DNA from: Datura wrightii
Lineage: Eukaryota > Streptophyta > Magnoliopsida > Solanales > Solanaceae
Assembly (NCBI GenBank): GCA_035772735.1
Contig: JASDFA010000010.1
Span: 152,336,501-152,400,500 of the forward strand
Direction of reading: 5' to 3'
DNA: 64,000 nt
Part shown: positions 21,649-34,642 of the stretch, piece after piece
Layout: every line of letters starts with the position of its first letter
Numbering within the stretch: the first letter of the stretch is position 1
Made by a program: the position numbers and the translations under genes
The notes under the pieces: model-generated
Databases searched by the model: none
What the model was told of the DNA's origin: nothing
The model's input: the letters and a program-made list of their open reading frames with translations, nothing else

Positions 21649-24600
21649 AACCACCAGCCACTACTTTTCATGATTTTTTGGGTAAAGGTTATCCCCAAGA
21701 TTCATCTCCGGCGATGTCCGGCAGAGTGGTCTTGCCGTCCGAGGCATCTCCGTCTGCTTCTGTCTCAGTGGGTGCTTCTTCTGGGGGTGGCCGTGGTCCC
21801 ATTTCCACCACTTCTGATCTGGGTTCTGGTAAGTAAAAACCAACCCTCATTCTCACCTTTCTTTCTTTTTTATGTTTTGTACACCTTTTCTTATGCAATT
21901 TGAGGGGAAATGGAGGTTGTTAGCTATATATTTTTGATTTTATGTTTTGAGATATAATCTAACAGCTGATTCAGTTAGAACTTTTTATCTTTGCTTTTAG
22001 TTTCATGAGCATATATTTGTTTCTTCATGCTGCTGCTTTACTTTTATTTATGTGTATAAGCTTGACGTTTCTTGTGATATGTGTTTGCACCTATCCGAGC
22101 CTATCTTATAGTTGACTAAGCAAAGGGAATGCTTGTTGTTAGGAAGTTTCCTTGAGATAATTGATTGATTTTGTAGCTTTTGGGGAAGCTCTCTTTTAAA
22201 ATCAATAAGCATATATTGTCTTTTTGTCAATACATGTCAATAACCTTCTATTTTGGTATTAGTTTATGAAGACTTGACTCAACTTTTGAACTTCCTTTTG
22301 TGTTGTTATCATTTGCCTTTGATAAAGGGTGAGATTTTCTAGCATTCACATATGGGAATTCTATGCATGCTTGTTGTTACTAGAAAAGGAAGTTAGCTAA
22401 GAAACGTTTTTAAAGTAACAACTGATTGAATAGTTCTACTTTTGAGGTCTCAATTTGCTTTTCTGATGGTTGTTCTGTATGAAAATTTGAACAGTATTTG
22501 ATCATTTTCTTATCATTGTAGAAAGACATGTAGGAAATCATTTTGAAGGAGTGCCGTTCTATGGCCTAAGGGGTGAACTTTCAGGGCCTGAGACAAGTAA
22601 TCGATTGTCGGGAACGAAAAGAAGCAATTCTGACTCTTTGATGGGGTCAACAAGAGATAAATTTTCAATGCTGCGACCAGACGCATTGGAGAGCTCACAT
22701 ATGCAGAAGGTCTGTATTTCCCCTTTTTGCCTCATTTATTAACCAAAATTCAGGAAAACAGAAAAAAAAGGAAAAACTGCTCCTAGTTGTTCTGCTGTTG
22801 GTTGCATATCATCCTATAATGCCTTCTATTTACTCTGATACTGGTAGTTTTCTTCAAGTTCAGCTACTACGAAATGCAGGGGGTGAGCAACGGGGACGAC
22901 CACATGATCAAGAAATGTCCTTTGTTATGCATCAAATGAGGCCACTTCATGCCTCTTTAATATCACAACCATCCGCCACTGGTAGAACTGATGTCAATGC
23001 TTCCAAGTGGGATCGAGTTATTCCTGTCAATGTTGGTCCCACCTTGCAGTATCCTCCACGTGCTAGTCATGTTTTACCTTTTGGCTATCAATCGTCAGCC
23101 AACAGGTTTGGAGATGCTAACGCAGGACCTTCTACTATATCTCAAGCCGCTGATGAAGGATCAAGGACAGGAATCAAAGGATCTGGAATATTGAGCTCCA
23201 TTAATGCAAGTGGTGGAATCTATGATAGAAGCCTTTCTGGGGTGCCATTAAGTGGTGCTAAGCAGAAGTCTGCGCTTCACTTGTCTGACCTAGAATCTTC
23301 TAACCCATGGTAATTTTAGTAGATACTGCACAAACTGCCTCTTTTGATGTCTGTCTGACTTTCTCTAATAATATAATTGAAACTTCTTGATGTTTGTTGC
23401 ATGATAGTCGGCAAGGATCGTCACCTGCTGGCTCTCAAATGACTATATTTTACGGGGGTCAAGCTCATGTTTTCGATAATGTCCATCCCAACAAGGTTTG
23501 TCTTTTGCTTTACCAATGACACGTCTCTTCTATGTTTCTACTGTTTTTGTATATCTTTGTGTTGTTTTTCTCTTTCTTTCTTTTTGAACAGATTAGTGAA
23601 TAAATTTAGTGTTTAAGCCAACTGATTAAGTTATTGTCTAATTGCTCACTTGGCTAAATTCGTCAGTCTACTATACCAGGTATGTTTTGTGAGATGAAAG
23701 TAACATGCTTCAAAAGTAAATAAGATGTTTAACATGTGAAATCATAATCCCTCATACTTAACTTGGCTATGGTAATAACTGATGGTATCCCTGGAAATGT
23801 AATTCATGATCCATTTAGTTTTGATTTGGAGAATTTTGGTTAATCAATTTCTACTGAAGAGGAGAATTATCTTACTGAAGAAGTTTTAGCTTGCTGTAAA
23901 GAAGATAGTGATGGTAATAGTACTGGTATGTATCAAATCTGAATGGTAGGCACAACCGTAGATGAAAATAAAATATGACATTGAAGTAAAGCACGCGATG
24001 AAGTTATATGTTGTCAGGGGAATAACTGCTCTAGCTACTTGTTTCAGATGAGACACATAATGACACACAAAAAATACTATCATTGGGATGCTCCTGCAAC
24101 TGACTAATTCTACGATGCCTTCTTTTCATAAAACAAGTGGATTTCTATAAAATGTTCCTTCACCATTTGGCCAAGATCTGGCCCAGCTGCGCTCATAATA
24201 TAGCTCACGAAAAAAATTAAATGTCAAGCGGAAGCGTAGAGTGATTGAGGTTTGAAATGATTCATTGTCTTTTGATGCAATGGTACCCTTTAGCCTTTAG
24301 TATTATGTTGTTTGGAGAAGTATATGCTGACTCCAGGAAGGTCGATAGAGGGACAAATATGGCATGATGTTTGTGATTAATTTTTTTCACGCTCTTGGGG
24401 TTGGAATAAATAATGCCTCTTTTCATATACCTTGAGATCCATTAGTTTAGGAAGGATGTCAATTAGGTGATCTTGTGAAACAGCCAGACCAATTCTATGC
24501 TTGGTTAGGTTTTGTCAGTTTTGAGATGTGGATATCATATTTTACGGAGAGGAAAGTAGCATAAAATGTATCAAATTCTTTTGATAAGTAAACCTACCCA

Positions 24601-27357
24601 AAACCCCTGACCAACAGTTAATGAATGGCCCTTTTCGCTCATTCAGTTATTCAAACTCCAACCTCTTGGTAGGAGGTGGAGGATCCATCAGTTGTCTTAA
24701 ACATAGCAAATTAAGTGCATACAAGAGCCTCTAGTATGAAATCTAATTTCTCGGTTGATGTTGAGAATTGGGATGGGATGCATCAGGAAAGTCCACTAAC
24801 AATAGACTATGAGTCTTTATCTGGGAAGAAAATACTGACATACCCAGATTATTATAGACCGTGAATCATTTTATATTGTTTTGACTTTTGACCTTATGTT
24901 TGGGTTAGCATTAGTAAGTTCTGACAGCGTTATATGAGCTTTTTCGTCATCTCCTTGGCGTTTTAATAAATGATAAGACCCACATTGGTTGAGGAAATGA
25001 GTTGTGGTCTCCTTATATAATATGAGCTAGCTTATGACTTGAGTTTGGTCCAATGACATATTTTCACATGGTATCAGAGCCGGGCCCATCAATCCCTTGT
25101 GTGTTTCTCAATGTTTGTTTGGCTCCCGTAATCCACACTCCAGTTGAGTCCTGGGTGGGGGGTTAAGTCCCACGAAGGTTGAGGGAATGAGTTGTGGTTT
25201 CCTTATATGGTCTTGGACAATCCTTTCCTCGTGAGATAACTTTTGAAATTGAGTTAGTTCCAAGGGCCATATCTCCACAACAAAGTTTATCTGGACTTCT
25301 CCAGGAAAAGAATAATTTTAAAACTTAGATATTTTCTTAACTTGTTCCAGACCATCTGTACAGATTCTCTAATTCATCTTCCCTAAATGGTCCTAATTCT
25401 ACTGTAATTCATTACTAAATTCTTTTTATTCAACTGTTAGTCTTCTTGCTGAGTATGGTTAAACTAACTTGGCAATGCATTAGTGTACTTGTAATATACC
25501 TAATACACTAGATTACCTTACATTTGTTTTTGAACCGTCAGGGACTGGGTGCCCTTGTTCTTTAAGAGAAGAATATTGTCCTTGAATATTTGTTCATTTT
25601 AAACCTTGTTGTGTGACATCAAGAGTTAGATGAAAAGCATGTAAAAACTTTTTGTTGATTAAGTGCCTATGTTAGGTTCTTCAAACCTAAAATGAACGCT
25701 AGGGGTCCACCAAAAGAAAGAAAATCTTTTGGTCAAATCCTTGGTAGTTTTCAAAATCATTTGAATGTTGATCTCCGAGTTGAAAGCTGCTGTCATATAG
25801 TTGTCTTTATTTTTAGGTCAAGATTAGTTTCATTAATGTCATTCAAGGAGTTCTGTGGTCCAGCTAGTTTTAGTCTCTGAAGGAAGTTCTTGGTGTAAGC
25901 CCTTGAACATGGGCTCTAAGGTACATAGAAGCAAGTACTTTGGCCTCCAAGCTACCATTCTTAGTTCGTTATTCCTTGCTGTTCAAGTACATTATCTATT
26001 TATAGACAACATAGTGCGCAGTTCCAAATCCTATTATGAATATATTTTTGATTGGTCGTGTTATGTAGATCCCTTGTAAAGGGTGACTTCCCCTCTACCG
26101 GTCTCTTTTTTTGTCCTTTGCTTTCTTCTCTAATCCTATTCTTGTTTTTTCTACTGCTGCCACTGTTACCTGTGGAAACCGTAACTGCCTTCTTTTCATC
26201 TGCCAAGAAGTTCCTGATTCCTAATACTTCTATTTTCTGATGCCTCAATTATTTTGCTCCTAGCAACTGTAAATTGAAAGTAACTACATTAACTACCAAG
26301 TAATAAGCAAGTAAGAGTTGCCAGTCCTCCATTTTCTCAGTGGCATCTTGCAGATGTGTCACTAATTTCAGGCTGACTTTCATTGTTTACAAAGTCTCAA
26401 GCCTATAAAGAAAGTTTTGTTAACTCTACCTCTAGACCCACCAGTCTTAAAACCTTTGTATAAACTTCTAGCCTTTTCTAGCATCCATGCTCAGTAGAAT
26501 TAAGACTATACTTTGGGATGGAGTGTATTAAGTACATTTTGATTGGATAACAATCTTATCCTTGAATGCACTCATTTACTTTGCTATTTGATTCGATTCT
26601 TAAGATGGCAGAAACAATCAAGTTTTAATATTTTTTTGCATAACATGATCGAGTTTCCTGCTATGTATCAGGCAGATGTTATAATGTCCTTAGCTGGATC
26701 TAATGGAGGATCTTGGTCAACAACGTATGCTCCAAAACCTGCAGCAAGGCCATCAACTGGAGAAAATTATTCGCCTAAAGCAGAGAATGAGACAACCAAG
26801 AGCAGTAACTTAGCTCTAATAAGAGAGTTGCATGGCAGGCCAGCTGGCAAAACAGGTTTCACCCACAGTATTGGTTCTGGTGATCACATTTCTGCTCCTC
26901 AAGGTAATAAATTTTACTCTGTTGATGTATGTTTTTATGCTGACTGCAGCAAGGCTCTATGGAATGTTAAAATTCCAAGACAACAGAAGAGCGTATATAT
27001 AAATGCGAAACATTGTGTTGCCATCTAATTGAGAAATGTTATGTTGTGCCTCACATAATTGACACAAGTTGCGTGAGGGTTGCCTATGTTTGACAAGGGG
27101 AATTTGTGGACCCAAAATCTCACATAATCCAAAACTTTTTTCCATTTGATCTGTGTTGTGCATGAAAATGTCTTCTCATGCCAGTTGATGTTCATATTCT
27201 CTTTGACCTCAGACAGCATGTTTCCTCTAATACTTCATGGTATTCAAATATTTTCCTGTTATTTGTAGGTATCCATCGAGGGGCTAACATAATTAAGGAA
27301 GCAAAAAGTGCAGTACAAGCAGCAGAAAATGATACTGATGAAAAACGAGAAGTGTGA
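21594..27357 (+). CDS. TIFY8: TIFY8-like protein, six coding exons, 425 aa
   Basis: Exons: 21594-21828, 22522-22709, 22864-23309, 23408-23495, 26672-26903, 27269-27357; every intron is GT-AG and the phases join to 1278 nt including TGA. Start: the ATG at 21594 is the first in frame after an in-frame stop at 21555. The TIFY domain has TIFYGGQAHVFDNVHPNK at residues 302-319 (exon 4) and continues ADVIMSLAGSN at 320-330 (exon 5). The N-terminal two thirds are low-complexity, rich in Ser/Gly/Pro, with a conserved-looking TTFHDFLGKG near residue 24. There is no Jas or CCT motif after the TIFY domain, so it is neither a JAZ nor a ZML protein. TIFY8 proteins, as I know the family, act in the nucleus as repressor scaffolds through TIFY-domain contacts with adaptors such as NINJA. 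The tail is acidic/charged. The splice model is deduced by eye. Confidence 0.88.
23496..26671 (+). other. TIFY8 intron 4 (3.2 kb), interrupts the TIFY domain
   Basis: Donor 'aag|gtttgtc' and acceptor 'tatcag|gcagat' flank a 3176-bp intron in phase 0 between residues 319 and 320, directly after the conserved HPNK of the TIFY domain. It is by far the longest intron of the gene and contains a TRIM at 24971-25279. The remaining sequence has stops in all frames; short open stretches at about 25690-26080 do not resemble proteins I know. Confidence 0.75.
24971..25279 (+). mobile_element. TRIM (terminal-repeat retrotransposon in miniature)
   Basis: The left LTR (24971-25068) begins TG and ends CA. 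It is followed at once by TGGTATCAGAGC (25069-25080), the primer binding site for initiator tRNA-Met. A polypurine tract (gggtgggggg, about 25153-25162) precedes the second LTR (about 25162-25279), which repeats 'gagttgtggt.tccttatat' and 'ttgagtt.gttccaa' and ends CA. The first LTR lacks a block (tcttggacaatcctttcctc) present in the second. There is no coding capacity and the whole element is 309 bp. Possible degenerate target repeat: ataaa / acaaa. Confidence 0.7.
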
Positions 27358-28955
27358 TTCAGATTCCAAATTGTTTAAAAACAAAGCGGGCTGACATTGT
27401 CACAAATCAGGCATCTTGCTTGTCTTCTATTCCTTTATTTTTCACTACTTCACCCTGAGAAACCAGCTGAATTACATATCGAAGCCAAACTTCCAATCTT
27501 GTACCGCTCTATGTTTAGTTGTTGAATCAATGAAAATTTAGTTGGTCATTCCAAAAGAAATGCAGCAGATGTTTTTTGCAGGTTTGTTTAGAACCTTGAA
27601 CTCTCAAGACATGTATGCTCCATCTGTTCGCTAAAGTCTAAATGCAGTTCCAGTACGGATAGCACGGTTGTTTTCACTTGTCTAAATTCTGTTTTAGCTT
27701 ATTCTTTGAGTGAAATTGCCCAAAAAGTGGAATGGCTATAGAAGATTCGTTCATATATCTTGAACTGTAGTTGATTGATTTTTGGCTTCTTAACCTACAA
27801 CTTCTTATACCAAAAGGAGCTTATTAATCTTTGAAATTTGAGTCACCTGTTTTAGAGTTTTAAATTTCAATAGATTTCTTTTCCTTTATTTTCGCAAAAA
27901 AAAAAAAAAGTTAGATGTGTTAATCCTTTGTAAAAGTATTTTGAGTCTTCTAGTGATGCTCCATTATGTTTTGTGGGAAATGAGAGCATATTTTACCCAA
28001 TTAACCAATAGGTGGAGCTTGGTTGTGCCAAATTATTAACGGAGGATAAATATTGTGAATTTTTACATATTTGAAAAACCCTTTTCCCTATATTTTATTA
28101 CAAAGTATAATGAGTGAAGTAATCCTTTAATATTATTTCAATCATGATACCTTTTTCAAATTCTATGAAAAATTCTTAGTTCTTCTGTTGATATCTTTTT
28201 CTCATTAATAGTCACTCAGAAGTCAGAACTTATAGATTTTTAGAGGAGAAAGGTTAAAAACTAGGGAGAGAGAGTAAGATCCATTATGCGTGTTTGTGGC
28301 ATATGACCTGCTGTAAATAATGAGCTACAATAAAGAGAAGATGCCATTATAGTAAGCTACGATTTTGTCTTCACCACAATGTTTTAGGCTTGTTTTCTGG
28401 TGTGAAATGCAAGGGAGGAACGCAATGTCAGACAATTATGCCATTCAGAAGAATCCTTCCATGAAAGGAAAGCCAATTCCCAATCAAGGAAAGAAATGAG
28501 AGAGAACAAGTGAGAAATTTTATTGGTTTAATTTCCAGCAGTCCTTAGTTGAATCTGATCCTAATGGTCTGTTGCTTGATCTCTCGCACAATAACGAGTG
28601 AATGGTGAAAGATACACCTAAAGTATTATAATTTTTTGAATTTCATATCTGAACTATCAGCTGTTCACTTCTCCTATCTAAACTTTCATCAACTATTTAT
28701 TGGAACATACCTCAGCTATCAGTTGTTCATTTTTCCTACCTGAAAAATTGAAATATGTAGAAGTTATTTTTGTACATTTTTCAGATATTTTGCTTGAGCT
28801 AGTTGTCGGGGTACATAATGATAGTAACATCTTTTTTTAAGAGTTCATTTTGTGCATAAATATTTTGATATTACTAAATTAAATTGACTTACAATAACTT
28901 ATAACTCTTGGTATAATCAGTTCTAAATGGTAAAAGATAATAGTACATGACTCAT
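27358..28955 (+). other. TIFY8 3' UTR and intergenic DNA
   Basis: Downstream of the TGA at 27355-27357. 'aatcaatgaaaatttag' near 27524 could serve as a poly(A) region. A run of 14 A lies near 27897. No coding sequence is recognised to 28955. Confidence 0.45.
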
Positions 28956-29314
28956 TGTTACACAAATGCAGGAGCTCAATTGAAGAACTCGGAATTTTTA
29001 GGCTGGAACCAAGTTCGAGAATGCAACTCAAAGAGAAGAAAAATAGAGTAGGAAGAAAAGAGAGTTGCGAGGAAATTGTAATATCATGTATATCAATGAA
29101 TCCTTTTTGTACAATTATAAGCTATAACGTGAATGAATGAACAATTTTGCATCTCATTCTAACAGATTATTCAATTCTAATAGCCTAACTAACTCGACAG
29201 CAACAACCTAACTAACTCGACAATTATAACGAACTTCCACTTGGCTACTGACTAGGACTTCACCTCCAACTAACTGATTCTCTTCATTCATTATCTGCTA
29301 CATTTCCTATATCA
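28956..29314 (-). repeat. 3' LTR of a minus-strand chromodomain gypsy element
   Basis: A 359-bp unit starting TG (28956) and ending CA (29314), placed directly after the chromodomain remnant as the 3' LTR should be. On the minus strand it is preceded by purine-rich 'ccattcaagggaatgt'. A short tandem, 'ctaactaactcgacag' (29185) with 'ctaactaactcgacaa' (29209), lies inside. No second copy is visible beyond 41.7 kb, so the boundaries rest on termini and context. Confidence 0.55.
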
Positions 29315-31512
29315 ACATTCCCTTGAATGGAATATCCTTAACTACAAGGATCAAAATGGGAAAACCTTATTTTTAAAGCATTATAGAACTCTCAAGTAGC
29401 CTCATTAGCAGGTAAGCCATGCCATTTAACAAGGACCTGGGCCCTAACTTTATTGCCTTGTTAAACCAACCTTCTCTGCAAGACATGCTCAAGATTTGTG
29501 CAATGAGGGTGAGCAATGACCAATTCAGGTGGAGAAGAAATATGAGAAGACAATTCATAACACTTCTTTAATAAAGATACATGAACAATAGGATGAATTT
29601 TAACAGCTACATGAAATAATTGAGTGTAAGCCATTGGTCCAACCCTCTTGAGAATTTGAAAAAGACCATAAAATCTGACAACCAACTTGTAAAAAGACTG
29701 GTATGAAACAATATGTTGTTTGTAAGGATGAATCTTAATATAGACCTAATCCCCAACCTCAAAAGACCAGTCACTCTTATGTAGGTTAGTCTGTTGTTTC
29801 ATCCTCAACTGAACTTTGCCCAAGTGATGCTTGAGGAGTTGGAGCATCATCTCTCTATGAAGGAGAGTATTATCTACTTCTGCAGAAGCTGACTAACCAG
29901 GAAGGTAAGGAAAATGCAATGGGGATGGTCTCTCATACAAACTTTCATATAGAGTCATGTGAATTGCAGAATAATGAGAAGTATTGTACCAGTATTCAGC
30001 CATAACCAAACAAGCAGAACAATGATAAGCATCTTCACTACAGAAGCATCTCAAGTAAGTCTCAGAATATATCTTCAAGACCTCAGTCTGACCATACACT
30101 ATGGATGATAAGCTGAAGAAGTTTGCAAGTGATACAACATCTCTATCACTAGTGATTGTATCAGGAAGACCATGAAGTCTCACAACCACATCCAACAACA
30201 CTTGAGCCACAGACTAAGCAGTACAAGGGTGCCTAAGGGACATGAAGCAGACATATTTGCTCAGTCTGTCTACAACTACCAATATCACCTGAAAACCACC
30301 AGATTTTGAAATATCAGTTATAAAATTCATGCTAATTTGTGGTCATACAACTTTTGGAATAGGCAAATGCTGTGATAAGCCAAGGAAAGCTGCCAAATTT
30401 GCTTTGTTCTTTTGGCAAACATTACATGCATGTATAAATTTCATACGATCCCCTTCCAATAAAACAATGTCAAGAGTCTCTTCAAGGTGACTTCAATTCC
30501 AGAGTGACCTTCATAGGAAGAAGGATGTCATAAAGTTATGATATTGGTTCTCAATTGTTAGTCCTTGCCCACAACCAGTCTACCTTTCCTCATCAACTGC
30601 TGATTAAACCAAGTCTATTGTATATGATTTATGGCTGAAGTCTGTGAATATTGGATAAGGGATTTAAGTCACGATCAGCCTACCAGCTATTGGCTATAAC
30701 TGAAAGAGTTCACAATTACTAGTAGAAAAAACCAAGGACATAAGTTTAGCTCCTGTCACTCTGGATAATGCATCAACAACTTTATTTTTCACCCCCTCTC
30801 TTATACTCAATAGTATAATCAAGTAGCATTAACTTGGTCAACTAAAAAAGCTAAGAGTTGGTATGTAAAGCCTGCTCCGTCAAGAACTTCAATGCCTTCT
30901 AATTAGTTATAATAACAAAATTTTGATCAAGTAAATACTGTGACCACTTAATTACTACATGTACAATAGCTATCAATTCTCTGTCAAATACTGACACAAC
31001 GACATGTCTGGGAAAAGGGCTTTGCTAATGAAAGTAATGGGATATTCCTCCTGCATGAGAGTTGTCCTAATGCCATAACTACTAGCATCAGTCTTCACAA
31101 CATATATTTTAGCAACATCTGTAAATCCAATACTGGAGCCTTAGTTAATCTCTCACTTAGATGGGCAAAAGCAGAAGTTACTTCATAAATTATCTTTCCT
31201 CAAAAGATTAGTTAATGATTTGCAAATAATACCAAATCCCCAAATGAACCTTCTGTAATAACTAGTAAGGCTCAAAAAAACTCTCAGCTGTTTTAAAGTA
31301 GTGGAGGTAGGCAGTTCTGTATAGTCTCAACCTTTTGAGGATCAGTAGACACATCTTGTTCAGTGATAAAATGGCTCAAGTATTTTATTCTCAAAATCCC
31401 AAAAAACACTTACTTTCCTGAGCAAAAAATTAATTGCGTTATCTCAAAAATAGATTTAAGATGCTTCAAATAATCCTCCATACTCCAGCTACATATGAGT
31501 ATATCATCAAAG

Positions 31513-31793
31513 AAAGTCAATACAAACTTCCTCAAAAGAACATGGAAAATAGTGTTCATGAGATCCTGAAGTATAATTGGTGCATTTGATAAGCCAAAGG
31601 ACATACCTAGGTATATAAAGTGACCAGAATGTATCCTAAAGACTGTCTTTAGAAAGTCAATACAAACTTCCTCAAAAAGAACATGGAAAATAGTGTTCAT
31701 AAGGCCCTGAGGTAGTTGGTGCATTTGACAAGCCAAAGGGCATAACCAAGTATTCATAGTGACTAGAATGTGTCCTAAAGACTGTCTTTGGAA
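31513..31793 (-). repeat. 140-bp tandem duplication in the gypsy RT
   Basis: 'aaagtcaatacaaacttcct' occurs at 31513 and at 31653, and both units run to 'aagactgtcttt'; the period is 140 bp with high similarity. It duplicates the RT palm block around GMSFGLSNAP, so one reading has two copies of that motif. The two units differ by scattered substitutions and small indels. Confidence 0.85.
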
Positions 31794-31860
31794 TGTACTC
31801 TACTGCCCTCAGTTGGTGGTAATCAGATCTATGATCAATATTAGAGAAAATCTTGGACCT

Positions 31861-31875
31861 CCCCCCCCCCCCCCC
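31861..31875 (+). repeat. C15 homopolymer
   Basis: Fifteen consecutive C (G on the coding strand of the decayed gypsy RT). Its length may be a sequencing or polymerase artefact. Confidence 0.8.
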
Positions 31876-32426
31876 AGTTCATCCAATAGATCTTCCACAA
31901 TAGGAATTGAAAATTTATTCTTGACAATGTACTTATTTAGGTCTGTATACTCCACACACATCCTCTAAGATCCATCTTTCTTCCCAACTAAAACACAGAG
32001 AAGCAAAGGGTCTATAGCTATCCTGGATTATTCCTTAGTCTAGTATTTGTTGTACTAATCACACAATGATGTCCTTTATCAGAAGGGTATCTGTGGGGTC
32101 TTCTATTCACATATTCAGTATCATGTTGTAGTGCAGTTCTATGGTCAAAGACACCTCTAAAAGGGGATAACAGTGTAGGTTCCTCAAATAAGGGTTGAAA
32201 CTGATGTCATAAATTCAGTAGTCTAGTATATATCTGTCATCGTGACTCTCAAGTGCATATCATTGTAACACACTACTTATAAATAGAACTATCTTTATCA
32301 TGCATAATTGAGAGTGATTTTATGGAATCTTAGCAAACTTTCCAGCACCTGAGGATGTGATTTGTCTCTCTACACCCCTGAGACAATGCTTTTCTCCTTG
32401 TAATAGAATTCTATTGTGAGGCTCCT

Positions 32427-34638
32427 TGTAATACCCCGAAAGCCCTAAGATCATACCCGAAGGTTGAAACAGAGAAAATAGAATTTTTTGCATCAGGTCA
32501 CAGGACGAGTCATCCAGTGACCCGTGAGGTGCACCACAAGTCGTTAAATGACTCGTGGGGAGGAGGGTGGACTTGGTTAGATTTTAGGCCAAGGAGTTGA
32601 CCATGGGAGAGGCAATGAATCGTGGTCAGGACCACGAGTCATCAAATCTCTCATGGTCATGGTCAGTGGTGGGCTTGAAGGTGAAGAGGTTGGACGAGTC
32701 GTCAGGTACACCACGAGTCATGGTGTCCCTCGTGGTGACCAGTGATGATGAATTTCCAGTTCTGGCAATGAGTTCACCACGAGTCCAGTCCCTCGTTAGG
32801 ATTGACAGTGAATTTTTCCTGTGAATTTATTAAGGGATTTTTCGTAATTTATAAATTTCTAAGGCCTAAACTACGCCATTTTAAGCTTAGAAAAGGGTGT
32901 TTTAAGAGGGTTAAGCTCATTCTAAACCCATTATCTTTCATGCATACGAACTTAGTGGTTTCTAAGGGTGATCAAGCTTAGGATTCATCAAGTTCTTCCC
33001 CAAATTCCATTGGGCTTTCAAGAGGGTTTGTAAAATCAGATTTCTCTCAAGTGTGTAGGGTTATGAATGGGTATATTCATCCACACCCATGCCCAATCCC
33101 TCTTCAATTTCATGAAAGTTCTAGTTGATGAATCTATGGAATTTTAACCCAATATGTGAATTCTCTAAGTATCAATCATAGGTATGATATATACATGTTT
33201 CTAATGTTGAATTATGATTAATGGGCATATTTTACAATGTTTTCAATTACAAATTATGTTTTTAAGTTTTTACAAATTATGACGCCCACCCATGGAAGTT
33301 CATGAAAGTTGAGATTATGACATATGTATTCAAGCATGATGAGATGTATATGATGAAAGTATGATTTCGAATTACCCATGTCCATCTTCATGTTTTTGAA
33401 TGATCAAGTCTATGTCAAGCATGTTAAGTATTGGGCAAGCCCATATGATCAAGTATGTTTCATGATTTATCTAGACTTCACGTATTAGCTTACCATATGG
33501 ATTTTGGAGTCTAGATTCCCACTATTTTCAACTTGTGGTATGGTTTGAGCCCAAGGCTCCTCATGTTATGATTTTAGACTATGCATGTATTTTATGATTC
33601 AGCTTCATCACTAGACGATGGTCAGCTTCGTTGAAAAATGATGGAGAGCATATGCATGTTTTTTAGAGTAGTTTCTAGCACCGAGTAGGCTAAGGGTCAG
33701 TCAACCCTATGCCTCATAACTACGTGCCAACGTAGGTATGTTCAAATTATTTGGGGCCTTCTTTGTGAGCTTTCCCTGCCCCCAAAGGGCCTTCAGCTTG
33801 ATATCGACATCATGGTAGCGTCCTTAGCCCTGACAAGGCTTTGGGAGACTCTGTGCACTTGAGTTTAATAGTCGAGACCACGCAAGCTCTATCGTGGTAA
33901 TGTCGGTTATAAGACTAGTCTCCCATTGTTCCTCATGATTTCAGTTATGTATGTTCATCAGTCATGATATTATGTTTTCAGCAGATTTAACCCAATGATC
34001 AGTTTTACTTATGATTATCAATTTACAGCTTTGGGTCATTCGATTCAGTTATGATATTCAGTTATGTATAAGTCATGTCAGATAATAGCATGCAAGTGGT
34101 ATTCTCAAGGCTCTTATGATGATATGTTTATGATATGCATGATTTCTAATTTTACTTACTTAGCGATTTTACTTACCTTACATACTCGGTACATTCTATA
34201 TACTGACCGCATACTCTATGTTGTATTGTTTCATGATACAGACTCAGATATTCAGGCTTAGTACCTCCGTTAGCCAAATCCTCAGTGTTAGCACTTTCCA
34301 GCCAGAGTTGGTGAATCCTCATCTTTCGAGAGCCCTTCCTTTCAGTTGTATTTTCAGTATTTTCAGTTTCATACTTTAGTGAGTTAGTTGGGGTCTTGTC
34401 CTATCAACTCGTCAGTAGTAGAGGCTTATCAGACATAACATGTATAAAGATTTTAGATTGTGCTATGTATACAGTTATTCGATGTTATCAGATTTTCAGA
34501 CTTTCGCTATGTTATATGTTAGAATTTTGCATTTATTATGTTGAGCTTAGATGTTATGTTCATGTCATGAGTCGACTTGGAGTCTCTCGGGGTTCTTTGT
34601 CCCGTGTCTCAATCCGAGCCTATGTTCAGGTTATGACA
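32427..34638 (+). repeat. 5' LTR of a Tekay-type gypsy element
   Basis: A 2212-bp LTR beginning TGTAATACCCCGAAAGCCCT and ending ...TTATGACA, followed by the PBS. The same sequence recurs at 38632-40640. The first 400 bp hold many copies of CACGAGTC/GACTCGTG-type motifs. The interior has direct echoes such as 'gcatgtattttatgattcag'. Small open frames inside it (for example 34064-34261) recur in the other LTR and are not genes. Confidence 0.9.
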
Positions 34639-34642
34639 AACT

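Larger units (their letters stand above)
29335..32250 (-). pseudogene. Outer Ty3/gypsy chromovirus RT-integrase-chromodomain remnant
   Basis: Minus-strand remnant read from 32250 down. RT start: CVEYTDLNKYIVKNKFSIPI near 31960-31900. RT palm: HFIYLGMSFGLSNAPIILQD and FFDDILI (the catalytic YxDD box, as FxDD) at about 31625-31490. RNase H at about 31350-30700 is heavily decayed. Integrase at about 30450-29900 shows LHGLPDTITSDRDVVSLANF and SAIHMTLYESLYERPSP. C-terminal part: ILKRVGPMAYTQLF and KIHPIVHVSLLKKC (29660-29560), then a chromodomain piece VLVKWHGLPANEAT (about 29430). Many stops and frameshifts occur. The chromodomain marks a chromovirus; a Reina/Galadriel-like lineage is a guess. 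Its gag lies at 40640-41700, separated by the Tekay-type insertion. Confidence 0.8.

Noticed and set aside
25069..25080. TGGTATCAGAGC considered as part of a tRNA gene
   Set aside because: Only the tRNA 3' end complement is present and it sits exactly at an LTR end, so it is a primer binding site.
31861..31875. C15 run as a G-quadruplex or regulatory site
   Set aside because: A single homopolymer in dead retroelement DNA; more likely slippage or a sequencing artefact.
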